From Clostridium sp. JN-1 (GTDB lineage Bacteria; Bacillota; Clostridia; Clostridiales; Clostridiaceae), in NCBI RefSeq assembly GCF_003718715.1, contig NZ_CP033465.1:2604001-2668000 (forward strand): DNA of 64,000 nucleotides. The letters run 5' to 3'. Numbering within the stretch: the stretch's first letter is position 1; each line of letters starts with the position of its first letter. Position numbers and translations under genes: made by a program. Under the pieces are notes generated by a model. It was not told the DNA's origin, ran no database searches, and saw nothing but the letters and a program-made list of their open reading frames with translations. This document shows, one piece after another, positions 46,639 through 56,583 of the stretch.

Positions 46639-47224
46639 AACACTTGATGTAAGTGAAAATGCCTCAAAAGACGAAATAAAAAGTGCTTATAGGAAATTAG
46701 CTAAAAAATTTCATCCTGATCAATATGGTAATAATCCATTAAAGGATCTTGCTGAAGATAAAATGAGAGAAATAAATGAGGCTTATGATTACCTTATGAA
46801 AAATCCACCTCAAAGTGCTAGTTATTCAAGCAGCCGTACTGAAGGTAACAATTACAATAACTCAAATATATATTCAGAAATAGAAATGGATATTAGAAAT
46901 GGAAACTTTGCTTTTGCAGGGCAAAAGTTAAATAAAATTAATACAAGAGATGCTGAATGGAATTATCTTATGGGATTAGTTAACCTTCAGCGCAGATGGT
47001 ACAATGATGCCCTTAATAATTTAAATACAGCATGCCGTTTGGAGCCTTACAACATGAAGTATAGAGAAGCTTTAAATAGATTGAATAATTTAAATACATC
47101 TTATAGACAGCCTTACTATAATAATAGGAGAAATGATTCCGATATTTGTAACATTTGTTCAACATTATATTGTATGGACTGCTGCTGCGAATGCAGTGGT
47201 GGGGATTTTATAAGTTGTTGTTAA
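46622..47224 (+). CDS. J-domain protein with cysteine-rich tail
   Basis: 200 residues. The J domain is at about 2-65 with HPD at 31-33, so it can in principle stimulate a DnaK. A TPR-like helical section follows ([20 protein letters not shown]). The last 25 residues contain about nine Cys, including the run CMDCCCEC. It lacks the G/F and zinc-finger regions of DnaJ. The ATG at 46622 has AAAGGAG upstream, inside the preceding gene's end. A client or metal-binding role is possible. Confidence 0.85.
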   Translation: MKNPYETLDVSENASKDEIKSAYRKLAKKFHPDQYGNNPLKDLAEDKMREINEAYDYLMKNPPQSASYSSSRTEGNNYNNSNIYSEIEMDIRNGNFAFAGQKLNKINTRDAEWNYLMGLVNLQRRWYNDALNNLNTACRLEPYNMKYREALNRLNNLNTSYRQPYYNNRRNDSDICNICSTLYCMDCCCECSGGDFISCC

Positions 47225-47242
47225 AAAGGAAGTGTATACTTT

Positions 47243-47758
47243 ATGCACAAAGTTAATAAATCATCATATATAGCTAAGGGTGGTCTATTTACTGCCGTTG
47301 GAGTTATACTTGTTTATTTAAGTACAATAATTCCAGTAAATAAATTATTTTTACTTGTAATTGCTTCTTGTATAATACCTTTGTGTGTTATAGACTCAGG
47401 TCTTAAAAGTGCATTAACAGTCTATGTGTCTACCTCACTTTTATCACTGCTTATAGGTGGAATTAAGTCTTCAGTTATACTATACATAATTTTCTTTGGA
47501 CTATATGGAATTGTTAAGTACTATATAGAAAAACTTCGTAAATTGTATATAGAATTACTACTTAAATTGGTGTTTTTTAACTCATGCATAGTTTTTATGT
47601 ACTTAACTTATAGATTATTTGTAACAAATTTATTTAAATTCAAAATTCCTTTTTACTGGATTTTAATCTTAATGCAAATTGTATTTATACTTTACGATTA
47701 TGCTGTAACTTTATTTATAAATTATGTATATAATAGATTTCACAAAAAAAGGTATTGA
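47243..47758 (+). CDS. Integral membrane protein, unknown function
   Basis: 171 residues with about five TM helices and a basic C-terminus. The N-terminal AKGGLFTAVGVILVYLSTIIP resembles the first helix of ECF-transporter S components or YybS-like proteins, but this is only a resemblance. It follows the J-protein gene by 18 bases, so it belongs to the same operon. Its stop codon overlaps the -35 box of the tRNA-Gln promoter. Confidence 0.7.
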   Translation: MHKVNKSSYIAKGGLFTAVGVILVYLSTIIPVNKLFLLVIASCIIPLCVIDSGLKSALTVYVSTSLLSLLIGGIKSSVILYIIFFGLYGIVKYYIEKLRKLYIELLLKLVFFNSCIVFMYLTYRLFVTNLFKFKIPFYWILILMQIVFILYDYAVTLFINYVYNRFHKKRY

Positions 47759-47782
47759 CATATCATTTCATTTTGGTATAAT
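47755..47782 (+). promoter_or_regulatory. Promoter of tRNA-Gln
   Basis: Perfect TTGACA (47755-47760) and TATAAT (47777-47782) with a 16-base spacer. The -35 box overlaps the TGA stop of the preceding gene. Confidence 0.85.
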
Positions 47783-47814
47783 ATCTAGTGTTGAGAAGTT
47801 AAAATATTATATAT

Positions 47815-47889
47815 TGCCCATTCGCCAAACGGTAAGGCACCTGCCTCTGGAGCAGGCATCTGTTGGTTCGAATCCAGCATGGGCAGCCA
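47815..47889 (+). tRNA. tRNA-Gln (CTG)
   Basis: A 75-nt cloverleaf: acceptor TGCCCAT/ATGGGCA with the U1-A72 pair typical of Gln, anticodon loop CTCTGGA, so anticodon CTG, and encoded CCA. Confidence 0.92.
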
Positions 47890-47896
47890 TTTTTAG

Positions 47897-47926
47897 GAAC
47901 TTTTCTTTGAAGGGTTCTTTTATTTT
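47897..47926 (+). terminator. Terminator of tRNA-Gln
   Basis: Stem GAACTTTTC/GAAGGGTTC with two G-U pairs and a 3-base loop, then TTTTATTTT. Confidence 0.65.
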
Positions 47927-47966
47927 ACATTTCAAAAAACCTTCTAAACTAGGGTTAAATAACTGC

Positions 47967-47995
47967 TTGACAAAGTATTTCCATTATTATAAAAT
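47967..47995 (+). promoter_or_regulatory. Promoter of the leuS transcript
   Basis: TTGACA (47967-47972), 17-base spacer and TAAAAT (47990-47995). Confidence 0.6.
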
Positions 47996-48019
47996 CATTA
48001 TTATATAAATTATAATAGA

Positions 48020-48254
48020 TCATGTATATGTGCTTTGAAGAGGAGCAGTAATTTGTACATCATCTTAAGAGAACTGTCATTTGCTGAAAGGCAGTGTTGA
48101 TGTAATATGAACTTACCTCAGAGCTTATCTGTAAAAACAGATACGGATAAAACCGTTATATTTTTAAGTGAAATCTTTTTAAGATTTAATTAGAGTGGTA
48201 CCGCGGAATCAAGCTTTTCGTCTCTTTTACGAGATGTGAAGGGCTTTTTTTATT
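48020..48254 (+). promoter_or_regulatory. T-box leader (Leu) of leuS
   Basis: Stem I includes GCTGAAAGGCAG and TATGAACTTACCTCAGAGC, where CTT is in the specifier position and reads Leu. The T-box core AGAGTGGTACCGCGGA is at about 48192-48207. A terminator stem and a run of seven Ts follow (48211-48254). Uncharged tRNA-Leu should allow readthrough into leuS. Confidence 0.9.
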
Positions 48255-48341
48255 TCAAGGTATTTTTTAACAACTGGCATAAGTAATGCTTTTTTACTTA
48301 AAATGTTATAGATAAACAACAAAGATTAAAGGAGAGATATT

Positions 48342-50780
48342 ATGGGAAACTACGGCACTAAAACTGATGAGAAGTGGCAAAAAAAGTGGGAAGAATCTGA
48401 AATATATAAATTTGATGAAAAAAATCCCGGTAAAAAACTTTATACACTAGAAATGTTCTCTTATCCTTCTGGCAGCAGATTACATGCAGGTCACTGGTTT
48501 AACTATGGTCCTGTAGATTCTTGGGCTAGAATGAAAAGAATGCAGGGATACAATGTATTTCAACCAATGGGTTTCGATGCTTTTGGTCTTCCTGCTGAAA
48601 ACTACGCTATAAAAACAGGAATTCATCCTAAAGACTCTACAATGAAAAACATAGCCACAATGGAAAAGCAATTAAAGGCAATGGGCGCTATGTTTAATTG
48701 GGAAAATGAAGTAATAACATGTCTTCCTGAATATTATAAATGGAATCAATGGTTATTCTTACAACTTTACAAACATGGATTGGCTTATAGAAGTAAAGCT
48801 CCAGTAAATTGGTGTCCTAGCTGCAATACTGTCCTTGCAAATGAACAGGTTGTTGAAGGTAGATGTGAAAGATGTGATACCGAGGTAGTTAAAAAGGACT
48901 TAACTCAATGGTTCTTAAAAATCACAAAGTATGCAGATGAGTTACTTGAAAAATTAGATGATCTTGATTGGCCTCAAAAGACAAAGGCTATGCAAAGACA
49001 CTGGATTGGTAAATCCAAGGGTGCAGAGGTAACATTTAAAATAGCTAACTCAAATTTAGATTTCAAAGTGTTTACAACTAGAGTAGATACATTGTTTGGA
49101 GTTACATATGTTGTTCTAGCTCCTGAAAATAAATTAGTAGATCAAATTACAACTCCTGAATATAAGGAAGCCCTCGAAGAATATAAGAAACAAGCAAATG
49201 CCCAATCTGAAATTGAAAGACAGTCTTTAACTAGAGAAAAGACTGGTGTATTTACAGGTTCATATGCTGTAAATCCTATAAACGGAAGAAAGGTGCCTAT
49301 CTGGGCTGCAGATTATGTATTGAATACATATGGAACTGGTGCTGTAATGGCAGTTCCAGCTCACGATGAAAGAGATTTTGCTTTTGCAACAAAATATAAA
49401 CTTCCTATAGAAAGAGTTATAGAAGGTGGAGAAAAGCTTCCATATGTTGAACATGGTAAGATGATAAACAGTAATGAATTTAATGGATTATATACTGATG
49501 AGGGAAAAGAAGCCGTTGTAGCAAAACTTGAGAAGGATAATTTAGGTTCCTGGAAAATAAATTATAGATTAAGGGACTGGTTAATTTCAAGACAGAGATA
49601 TTGGGGTACTCCTATTCCTATAATTTATTGTGATGACTGCGGAATTGTACCTGTACCAGAAGATCAGCTTCCTGTAGAGCTGCCATATAATGTTGAATTT
49701 TCACCTGATGGAAAATCACCACTTTCAAAATCAGAAGAATTTATGAATACTACTTGTCCTATATGTGGAAAACCAGCTAGAAGAGAAGCAGATACTTTAG
49801 ATACTTTCGTATGTTCTTCATGGTATTACCTAAGATACGCAGACAATAAGAACAGTGAAAAACCTTTTGATACTGAAAAGATAAATAGAATACTTCCTGT
49901 AGATATGTATGTTGGCGGTCCAGAACACGCTTGTATGCATCTTTTATACGCTAGATTTATAACTAAAGCATTAAGAGACATGGGATATGTAAACTTCGAT
50001 GAACCATTTTTATCCTTAAGGCATCAAGGATTAATACTAGGACCTGACGGACAAAAAATGAGTAAATCTAAGGGAAATACAATTTCACCAGATGATTATA
50101 TACAAAAATTTGGTGCTGATGTATTTAGAATGTATTTGATGTTTGGTTTTGATTACAGTGAAGGTGGTGCCTGGAGCGATGATGGTGTAAATTCAATGTC
50201 CAGGTATATAGATAGGGTAGATAGATTATTAAAATCATGCAAAGATGAAATAAATAATCATGCAAATGATAACAATAATTTTGGTGATGCAGAAAAAGAA
50301 TTGAATTACGTAAGAAACTTTTCAATTCATTCTATATCCCAAGATGCAGCAAAGTTCCAATTTAACACTTCCATAGCAAGGCTTATGGAATATACAAATG
50401 CACTTTCAAAGTATATATCTGAAGAAGTTAAAAATGCTAAATTCTTAAAAGATTGTGTTACAGACTTTTTGAAACTTTTAGCTCCATTTGCACCTCACTT
50501 TGCTGAAGAGCAGTGGGAACTTCAAGATATGCCATATTCAATATTCAATCAAAAATGGCCTGATTTTGATCCTAAAGCACTTGTTAAGGATGAAGTTGAA
50601 ATTGCTATTCAGATTAATGGTAAGATAAAAACTAAAATCAATATATCTACTAAATTATCTGTAGATGAGATAAAGAAAGCTGCTGTAGAAAACGAAACTA
50701 TTAAAAAAGATATCGAAAACAAAGAAGTTAAAAAGATAATTGTGGTTAAAGGAAGGCTTGTAAATATAGTAGCTAAATAA
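48342..50780 (+). CDS. leuS: Leucyl-tRNA synthetase
   Basis: An 812-residue class I aminoacyl-tRNA synthetase. The HIGH-type motif is HAGH (residues 48-51) and the KMSKS loop is near 571-575. The connective editing domain lies between about 220 and 415, with the conserved [14 protein letters not shown] zinc-type CXXC pair occurs in [13 protein letters not shown]. Length is typical of bacterial LeuRS. The ATG follows AAAGGAGAG. Confidence 0.96.
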   Translation: MGNYGTKTDEKWQKKWEESEIYKFDEKNPGKKLYTLEMFSYPSGSRLHAGHWFNYGPVDSWARMKRMQGYNVFQPMGFDAFGLPAENYAIKTGIHPKDSTMKNIATMEKQLKAMGAMFNWENEVITCLPEYYKWNQWLFLQLYKHGLAYRSKAPVNWCPSCNTVLANEQVVEGRCERCDTEVVKKDLTQWFLKITKYADELLEKLDDLDWPQKTKAMQRHWIGKSKGAEVTFKIANSNLDFKVFTTRVDTLFGVTYVVLAPENKLVDQITTPEYKEALEEYKKQANAQSEIERQSLTREKTGVFTGSYAVNPINGRKVPIWAADYVLNTYGTGAVMAVPAHDERDFAFATKYKLPIERVIEGGEKLPYVEHGKMINSNEFNGLYTDEGKEAVVAKLEKDNLGSWKINYRLRDWLISRQRYWGTPIPIIYCDDCGIVPVPEDQLPVELPYNVEFSPDGKSPLSKSEEFMNTTCPICGKPARREADTLDTFVCSSWYYLRYADNKNSEKPFDTEKINRILPVDMYVGGPEHACMHLLYARFITKALRDMGYVNFDEPFLSLRHQGLILGPDGQKMSKSKGNTISPDDYIQKFGADVFRMYLMFGFDYSEGGAWSDDGVNSMSRYIDRVDRLLKSCKDEINNHANDNNNFGDAEKELNYVRNFSIHSISQDAAKFQFNTSIARLMEYTNALSKYISEEVKNAKFLKDCVTDFLKLLAPFAPHFAEEQWELQDMPYSIFNQKWPDFDPKALVKDEVEIAIQINGKIKTKINISTKLSVDEIKKAAVENETIKKDIENKEVKKIIVVKGRLVNIVAK

Positions 50781-50817
50781 GAAATAAGGAGTTATAAAAC
50801 TCCTTATTTCTTATTTA
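50775..50817. terminator. Terminator between leuS and the alarmone synthetase gene
   Basis: A stem of about 18 bp (AAATAAGAAATAAGGAG and complement) with a 4-base loop. It overlaps the 3' end of the convergent gene and may serve both. Confidence 0.75.
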
Positions 50818-51599
50818 TACATTTGTAATGTTTTTTCAGTATCCCTTAAAAGACTTGATAACTCAAACACTTCTCCTTCTTCTATTAATTTATTTATTTG
50901 AGTTTGATACCTTGTGGCTTCTGTAAACTTTCCCATGGAAGATAGAGTTAATATATTATTCATTATATTAGAAACCAAACTTGATTTTACTTCGAACAAT
51001 TTTTGAGCGTCTTTAATCTCATCTTTAATTTCTAACATCTGTTCATCCAATTGAAATGCAGCATCTGCTGCTGTTTTTAATTTTAATTTTATGTCTTGTG
51101 GAATCTCGTGCTTATATTTATAATTTAATGAATGTTCTATAGTAGCCCAAAAATTCATAGCAAGAGTTCTTATTTGAAATTCTGCTAAAATATCCTTTTC
51201 TCCATCTGACATATTAACAGGGTATTTTATAATAACATGATGACTCCTGTATCCACTTTCTTTTACATTTGATATATAATTCTTTTCATACATTATCTGC
51301 ATATCTTTTCTTTTTCTCATTATCTCAACGACTTTTTCAATGTCATCAACAAACTGGCACATAACTCTGACCCCAGCTATATCCTCCATCTCATATCCTA
51401 CCCTATCAAATGGTATATCTAACTTATTAGCCTTATCTATTATGCTGGATATTTCTTTAACTCTTCCTGTAACAAATTCTATAGGTGAATATTCATTTCT
51501 CTTCCTATATTCTCTTCTTATACTCCTAAATTTAACTTTTAGTTCATCTACTGCTTGTTCATAAGGTATCAAAAAACCTTTCCATTCCTTTATAGCCAT
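50811..51599 (-). CDS. Small alarmone synthetase (GTP pyrophosphokinase, RelQ/YjbM type)
   Basis: A 262-residue single-domain (p)ppGpp synthetase without hydrolase or ACT/TGS domains. The RelA/SpoT synthetase fold is supported by YEMEDIAGVRVMCQFVDDI, YISNVKESGYRSHHVII and EFQIRTLAMNFWATIEHSLNYK. It makes alarmones from GTP/GDP and ATP in the cytosol. The ATG has AGGAGG 6 bases upstream. Single gene, divergent from the DUF2225 gene. Confidence 0.9.
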   Translation of the reverse strand: MAIKEWKGFLIPYEQAVDELKVKFRSIRREYRKRNEYSPIEFVTGRVKEISSIIDKANKLDIPFDRVGYEMEDIAGVRVMCQFVDDIEKVVEIMRKRKDMQIMYEKNYISNVKESGYRSHHVIIKYPVNMSDGEKDILAEFQIRTLAMNFWATIEHSLNYKYKHEIPQDIKLKLKTAADAAFQLDEQMLEIKDEIKDAQKLFEVKSSLVSNIMNNILTLSSMGKFTEATRYQTQINKLIEEGEVFELSSLLRDTEKTLQMYK

Positions 51600-51787
51600 T
51601 ATGACCTCCTGTTGCTCAATATTCCTATAATAACGTTAACACTTATATTATACTACTACTTTTAATTCATTATAAGCACATACAAAATATATTACTCTCT
51701 ATTTCACCTATATATAAAAAATTACAACTTTACTATCTTTTTTGATATAATGTAGTTAAGTAAAAAAATAATGTAGGTGATATCGTA

Positions 51788-52660
51788 ATGTCAAAAGATA
51801 TATTTTCAGGTCTTGAATATCTGGGGTTTAATGACATAGGCAATGTCGACTTGTATAATAAAAAAAGTGAAAATGAAGAGGAATCTCCCAAGCAAGAATC
51901 AGAAGCTGATAATGAAAAGCTTCTATTATATGATAAAAAAGTTACCTGCCCTATTTGCGAAAATGTTTTTAAAGCAAAAGCAGTAAAAGCTTCAGCATAC
52001 AGGATTATAAAAAGGGATTCGGATTTTTTCATAAGGTATTCACTTGTAAATCCATACTTTTATGATGTATGGGTATGCAATAAATGTGGTTATTCATCAA
52101 TAAAAAGTGACTTTTATAAAATAAGAGGACATCAAATAGATGCTATAAATGAAAAAATCAGACCAAAGTGGCACAGCAGAACTTATCCAGATGTATATGA
52201 CGTAAATATAGCTATAGAAAGGTACAAGTTATCTTTGTTAAGCTATTATGCAATAAGTGCAAAAGCCAGTCAAAAGGCTATGAATTGTCTGAAAATCGCA
52301 TGGATGTATAGGCTTTTAAATGATAGTGACAATGAATTAAATTTCATAAAAAATGCTCTTGAAGGTTTTAATCAAGCTTATTCAAATGAAGATTTTCCTA
52401 TATACGGTATGGATAGATATACATTTGTTTATCTTATAGGAGAACTTAATAGAAGACTTGGGAATACAGATGAAGCATTAAAATGGTTTGGTAATGTTAT
52501 TACTGGCAGGGGAGTACCTCCTCGAATTAAAGATCTAGCTCGCGATCAAAAAGATCTTATAACAGAAATATTAAATCCCCGCGAAAAAGATGATATAGAT
52601 AATTTTGAAGAAGAAAATAATTCTAAAAAGAAAGGGTTTCTTTCTAAATTCTTTAAATAA
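51788..52660 (+). CDS. DUF2225 protein
   Basis: 290 residues. Two CXXC pairs (Cys54/Cys57 in CPICENVF and Cys97/Cys100 in CNKCGYSS) probably bind zinc. The second half is TPR-like helical (ALKWFGNVITGRGVPP), and a basic tail KKKGFLSKFFK ends the protein. The biochemical role is unknown. The ATG follows TAGGTG. It ends at a strong terminator shared with the convergent phosphoesterase gene. Confidence 0.82.
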   Translation: MSKDIFSGLEYLGFNDIGNVDLYNKKSENEEESPKQESEADNEKLLLYDKKVTCPICENVFKAKAVKASAYRIIKRDSDFFIRYSLVNPYFYDVWVCNKCGYSSIKSDFYKIRGHQIDAINEKIRPKWHSRTYPDVYDVNIAIERYKLSLLSYYAISAKASQKAMNCLKIAWMYRLLNDSDNELNFIKNALEGFNQAYSNEDFPIYGMDRYTFVYLIGELNRRLGNTDEALKWFGNVITGRGVPPRIKDLARDQKDLITEILNPREKDDIDNFEEENNSKKKGFLSKFFK

Positions 52661-52662
52661 TT

Positions 52663-52713
52663 AAAATCCTGACAATTAACACATCATATTATTCTAATTG
52701 TCAGGATTTTAAT
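52663..52713. terminator. Bidirectional terminator
   Basis: Stem of about 16 bp (AAAATCCTGACAATTA with complement) and a loop of about 15 bases. A and T tracts lie on both sides, between convergent genes. Confidence 0.8.
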
Positions 52714-53400
52714 TTATAAAATTTTTACAGGATCAAATTTTAAAAAATCACTTGAAGTTAGTAAGTATTTTACATTGTTAAATTCACCATTTAATGCCCT
52801 GGATGTTGAAGTTCCATGTAAATGACCATATATAACCTTACTTACGTTGTACTCTTCAAAAACTTGCGTAAATCCGGATTCCGCAAGTTTTTCACTTACA
52901 GGTGGATAATGAATCATACAAATAAATTTATTGAAACCTTGTTTTGCTGCTGAATCTAATGACAGCCTCAGTCTTATTATTTCTCTATTGTATATCTTTT
53001 TATCGTGCTCAGAAAAGTTCTCACTTTCGGGAAGTATCCATCCCCTAGTTCCGCAGATTGCATAATCGTTATAAGTAAAGAAGTTATTTTGAATAAATTT
53101 CATATCGTCATATAAATTATTTAACTTAGTAATACTGCTCCACCAGTAATCATGATTTCCTTTAATCATAATCTTATTACCTGGCAAGCTGTGAATCCAA
53201 TCTAAATCCTGCATTCCATTTTCTATTTTTATAGACCATGATATATCGCCTGCAATCATTACTGTATCTTCATCTTTAATCTTAGCCATCCAATTTTTTT
53301 TCAGCTTTTCATCATGTTTATGCCAGTTTTCTCCGAATACATCCATAGGCTTTTCACCATTTAAGTCTAAATGTAAATCTGATATAGCAAATAAAGCCAC
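52714..53400 (-). CDS. Metallophosphoesterase (calcineurin-like)
   Basis: 228 residues with all metal-binding motifs: ISDLHLD, AGDISWS, GNHDYWW, MIHYPP and YGHLHG. It resembles YkuE/YpbG-like cytosolic phosphoesterases; the substrate is unknown. The start is GTG at 53400 with AAGGTG upstream. It follows the FlhB C-domain gene by 11 bases, so they are co-transcribed. Confidence 0.88.
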   Translation of the reverse strand: MALFAISDLHLDLNGEKPMDVFGENWHKHDEKLKKNWMAKIKDEDTVMIAGDISWSIKIENGMQDLDWIHSLPGNKIMIKGNHDYWWSSITKLNNLYDDMKFIQNNFFTYNDYAICGTRGWILPESENFSEHDKKIYNREIIRLRLSLDSAAKQGFNKFICMIHYPPVSEKLAESGFTQVFEEYNVSKVIYGHLHGTSTSRALNGEFNNVKYLLTSSDFLKFDPVKIL

Positions 53401-53411
53401 TAAATCACCTT

Positions 53412-53672
53412 CTATTTTATCTTTTTATCCATACTCATAATATAAGCTATTACCTTCGCAACTGCATCATATAATTCCATTGGAATAGCATTTCCCACAT
53501 CAACATTTGTCAAAAGATTTGATAACTCTTCATCATATACTATAGGTACATTACTATTTTTTGCGTTTTCTATTATTTTATCTGCAACATATCCCATACC
53601 AGCTGCAGTAACCATTGGTGCTTCATATCCTTCTTCATATCTTAAAGCTGCAGCCTTCTTTCTTTTATCCAC
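53412..53672 (-). CDS. FlhB C-terminal-domain protein (YlqH-like)
   Basis: 86 residues corresponding to the cytosolic C-domain of FlhB/YscU secretion switches, without the membrane part and without the NPTH autocleavage site. RYEEGYEAPMVTAAGMGYVAD and VPIVYDEEL are the matching segments. It is probably soluble. The GTG at 53672 has AGGAG 8 bases upstream. It lies downstream of a FliK-like gene, the same order as ylqG-ylqH in Bacillus. Confidence 0.85.
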   Translation of the reverse strand: MDKRKKAAALRYEEGYEAPMVTAAGMGYVADKIIENAKNSNVPIVYDEELSNLLTNVDVGNAIPMELYDAVAKVIAYIMSMDKKIK

Positions 53673-53781
53673 AGAAAACACTCCTATCCCATAAGTAATA
53701 GTTACCTAGTTAATTTCAATTATTAAATACACGTATCAAAGTGTAACTTAATTATAAATTGTTATTATATTATTGTAAACA

Positions 53782-55413
53782 TTAAGCTCTTACATTTATC
53801 ATACTTGCATGCTTATCTTCAAAAAAATCTCTACAATTTACTAAATTCATTTCTTCTTTTCTCTTATCTACAGATATATATGTATTGTAACCCATTTCCG
53901 TCAATTGATTAGTTATTATATCTTTTCCCTTATCTAAAAATTGAACCCAGTTGGAATCACACTTTATATCTACTTTCATATTTGATTTATTTACAGCTAT
54001 ATAAGCATCTACAACTCCAATATTTTCAGTATTTACCGAAGCTGCTATTTTTAAATCAGTAGAATCTAACTTTTTACCTTTTTTTCTATCATCCTTTACC
54101 ATAAGCTTAAAGTTATACTCATAGTTATCTATATTTAAAGGTAAGTCCATATAATAGTATTGATTTGAAACAGTGTTGAAAACTTTAAAATCATTTATAT
54201 TTTTATCTAAAACAGCAGTTAGGTTATTATAATTTTCTAAATTTGTATCATTACTTTTATCCATTACTGATTTTATTATATTTTTTACATGTTCTGTTTT
54301 TTCATTTATTTGCTGCTTTATTTCATCAACTAAAACATTCAAGCCCTTATGAATTTTAATATCTTTTTGGTTGCCTAAGGCTTCAGGTTTTTGAACATTT
54401 GTGAAATCATCATTTTGCTTTATATTAAAATCACTTTTCTTTTCAACTTTTACATCTGAATTATCTAAGTTCATATTCTTAGTAGAATTCAATGAATCAT
54501 CTTTTACACTCTTATCACCTTTAGGGTTCAGGTTTTCTAGATTTTGTCCTTTCATATCTTTAGAAATATCAACTTGTTCGCCCTGACTTGAAACACTTTG
54601 ATCTTGAACATCCTGACCGCCTTTTCCACTTAAAATAACATCTATGTTTTTACCTAAAAACATATTTCTTGAATCCTTAGGATTTACATTATTTGTTGAA
54701 TTCACAGCATCATTTATACTTTGGGCATCATTGTATATTTTAAGTGAGCCATTAAAAATCTCGTTAAAACTTTTTATATTTACTTTAGATAAATCTATTT
54801 TATTTTCTATAAAAGTAAGTAAGCCATCTAAAGATAGACCTTTGAATTCACTAAAAAAACTTTTTAAAACATTCCTTATATCTTGAGCTCTTGCATCTTT
54901 ATTCGGTATACCTTTACTTTTTATGTAGTTACTTATAAAATTATCTTCCTCACCAGGTTCTTTTAACTTCTCTGTAAAATCTGTAAGCGTCTTAACATAC
55001 GATATATTATCTTTTGTAAGGGGTATATCATGTTTTACCATTTTATATAATACTGGGTAATCATCTTTAGTAACACTTATATCAGATTTTGATAATATAG
55101 AATCAAATGATTCTTTAAGGTTACTTTCGCCTAAGGTATCATTTGTATTACTGACTATCTTAAGTTTGATCTGCCCATCTTCATATCCTTCTACTTGAAA
55201 CTTCACCAAACCCCCTGGCAATTTATCTAAATCATTTTCAAGTTTTGCAGAAAACTTCCACCCATCAATAAGTTTTAACAGCACTTCACCTTCTAATTTC
55301 TTAACATTTATAACCCTAGCCATAAAGTCCTGTCCTACTTCAAATGTCAACTTCTTAAAGAGTTTTCTAGTATTTACATCATAAGCACCACTTACATTCA
55401 AAATTCCAGGCAT
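53782..55413 (-). CDS. FliK-like large hydrophilic protein (YlqG-like)
   Basis: 543 residues. The N-terminal 90 residues form a small beta domain. The middle (about 230-400) is low-complexity, rich in Asn, Asp, Lys and Ser. The C-terminal domain (about 415-530) resembles the hook-length control domain of FliK (YEYNFKLMVKDDRK...). There is no signal peptide. It is paired with a FlhB C-domain protein, so it may be a ruler-switch pair of a non-flagellar or ancestral export role. No flagellar genes are in the window. Confidence 0.7.
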   Translation of the reverse strand: MPGILNVSGAYDVNTRKLFKKLTFEVGQDFMARVINVKKLEGEVLLKLIDGWKFSAKLENDLDKLPGGLVKFQVEGYEDGQIKLKIVSNTNDTLGESNLKESFDSILSKSDISVTKDDYPVLYKMVKHDIPLTKDNISYVKTLTDFTEKLKEPGEEDNFISNYIKSKGIPNKDARAQDIRNVLKSFFSEFKGLSLDGLLTFIENKIDLSKVNIKSFNEIFNGSLKIYNDAQSINDAVNSTNNVNPKDSRNMFLGKNIDVILSGKGGQDVQDQSVSSQGEQVDISKDMKGQNLENLNPKGDKSVKDDSLNSTKNMNLDNSDVKVEKKSDFNIKQNDDFTNVQKPEALGNQKDIKIHKGLNVLVDEIKQQINEKTEHVKNIIKSVMDKSNDTNLENYNNLTAVLDKNINDFKVFNTVSNQYYYMDLPLNIDNYEYNFKLMVKDDRKKGKKLDSTDLKIAASVNTENIGVVDAYIAVNKSNMKVDIKCDSNWVQFLDKGKDIITNQLTEMGYNTYISVDKRKEEMNLVNCRDFFEDKHASMINVRA

Positions 55414-55496
55414 ATTTTCACCTCCAATATTATAAGAATTGCATTTATAACTCTATATATTATCGTACATCTTTAAATGTTAAGCATATACTTTTA

Positions 55497-55882
55497 AAAA
55501 AATAGAGGACAAAATCAGAGGACAGAGGACAAAGAACAATTGACAAAGAAGGTAAGTTTTCTTCCTTACGTCAGAAAACTAATTTATTTTTTAAGTTTGT
55601 TTTGCTAATGCAAAACATCACTTAAGCAAGCATCTAAAATCTATGATTTTTAAATAATTGCTTACTTAGGAGATTACTTCTGAGAAATAAAAGAACATAT
55701 CTAGATTTGATTTACACAAATCTAGATATGTTCTCATAGTTACACAATGTTTCGCTTCAGCGAAACGAGCTATCAAAAATTTAATTAAAGATTTTTCGAA
55801 GCGCAGCGGAGAAAAATCCTCCTTCTCTGTCCCTATGTCCTCTGTCCTCTGATTTTGTCCTCTGTCCTATGTCCTCTGTTTT
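55497..55882. repeat. Inverted-repeat element of about 385 bp with heptamer arms
   Basis: A perfect 28-bp inverted repeat (55504-55531 and 55836-55863) made of AGGACAR-type units bounds the element. The right arm extends with further units to about 55880. Inside are a perfect 18-bp hairpin (55692-55709 with 55717-55734), a smaller one near 55751-55768, and a 33-base block shared with the repeat near 34.04 kb. No ORF is present. The 18-bp hairpin followed by TTTATTT on the minus strand may terminate ribU transcription. Confidence 0.75.
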
Positions 55883-55888
55883 TATAAC

Positions 55889-56506
55889 CTAATTGCTTTT
55901 GAGCAATTCCTTTTTTCCTTCATCATGCAATATAGGAGATACGCTCTTATAAACTGCCATTGTAAGTACTAATAGTATTACTCCTTTTATCATATTAAAT
56001 GGAGCTATTGCCCATACTATAACACCGTTCAAGTCCGTTACATTAGGATTTACCTTATTTGCCATTCCAATTACTGCACTCATAGGAAAATTCAACACCT
56101 TCTCATATAGAGGTAAAAATAAAATATAATTAAGTACGCTTGCTGCAGCAGTCATAAATAAAGCACCTATTATTAATCCATATACAGCTGTCTTTTTACT
56201 TTTTTTCTTCTCATATATATACCCCGCTGTAAATACAAAAACCGATCCGACCAAAAAATTTGCAAGTTCCCCAATAAAAGCTGTTTTGCCATCAAATACA
56301 CCATGCAGTATATTTTTAACTAATTCTATAGCTATTCCAGCTGTAGGTCCAAGTGCAAACGAACCAATTAAAGCAGGTAAGTCACTTATATCCATCTGTA
56401 AGAATGATGGAAAAAGCGGTATAGAAACCTCTATAAACATTAATACAAATCCAATTACACTTAATAAAGATATTTTTACAAGCCTGTTTAAATTATCCTT
56501 TCTCAT
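55889..56506 (-). CDS. ribU: Riboflavin ECF transporter S component
   Basis: About 205 residues with five to six TM helices. FMN-riboswitch control and the FLQMDISDLPALIGSFALGP segment identify the riboflavin-binding S component of an ECF transporter, which needs the shared EcfA/A'/T module encoded elsewhere. The ATG at 56506 has GGAGGG 8 bases upstream; the open frame extends upstream to 56614 but covers the terminator of the riboswitch. Confidence 0.93.
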   Translation of the reverse strand: MRKDNLNRLVKISLLSVIGFVLMFIEVSIPLFPSFLQMDISDLPALIGSFALGPTAGIAIELVKNILHGVFDGKTAFIGELANFLVGSVFVFTAGYIYEKKKSKKTAVYGLIIGALFMTAAASVLNYILFLPLYEKVLNFPMSAVIGMANKVNPNVTDLNGVIVWAIAPFNMIKGVILLVLTMAVYKSVSPILHDEGKKELLKSN

Positions 56507-56583
56507 TTTACACCCTCCAATAAATAATTTAATTTTTAAAGTAACTAAAAAGCTAACAATCATTAGAAGGTTATAGTATAAAT

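Noticed and set aside
47724-48008. Open frame across tRNA-Gln
   Set aside because: It covers a clear tRNA gene, its promoter and its terminator.
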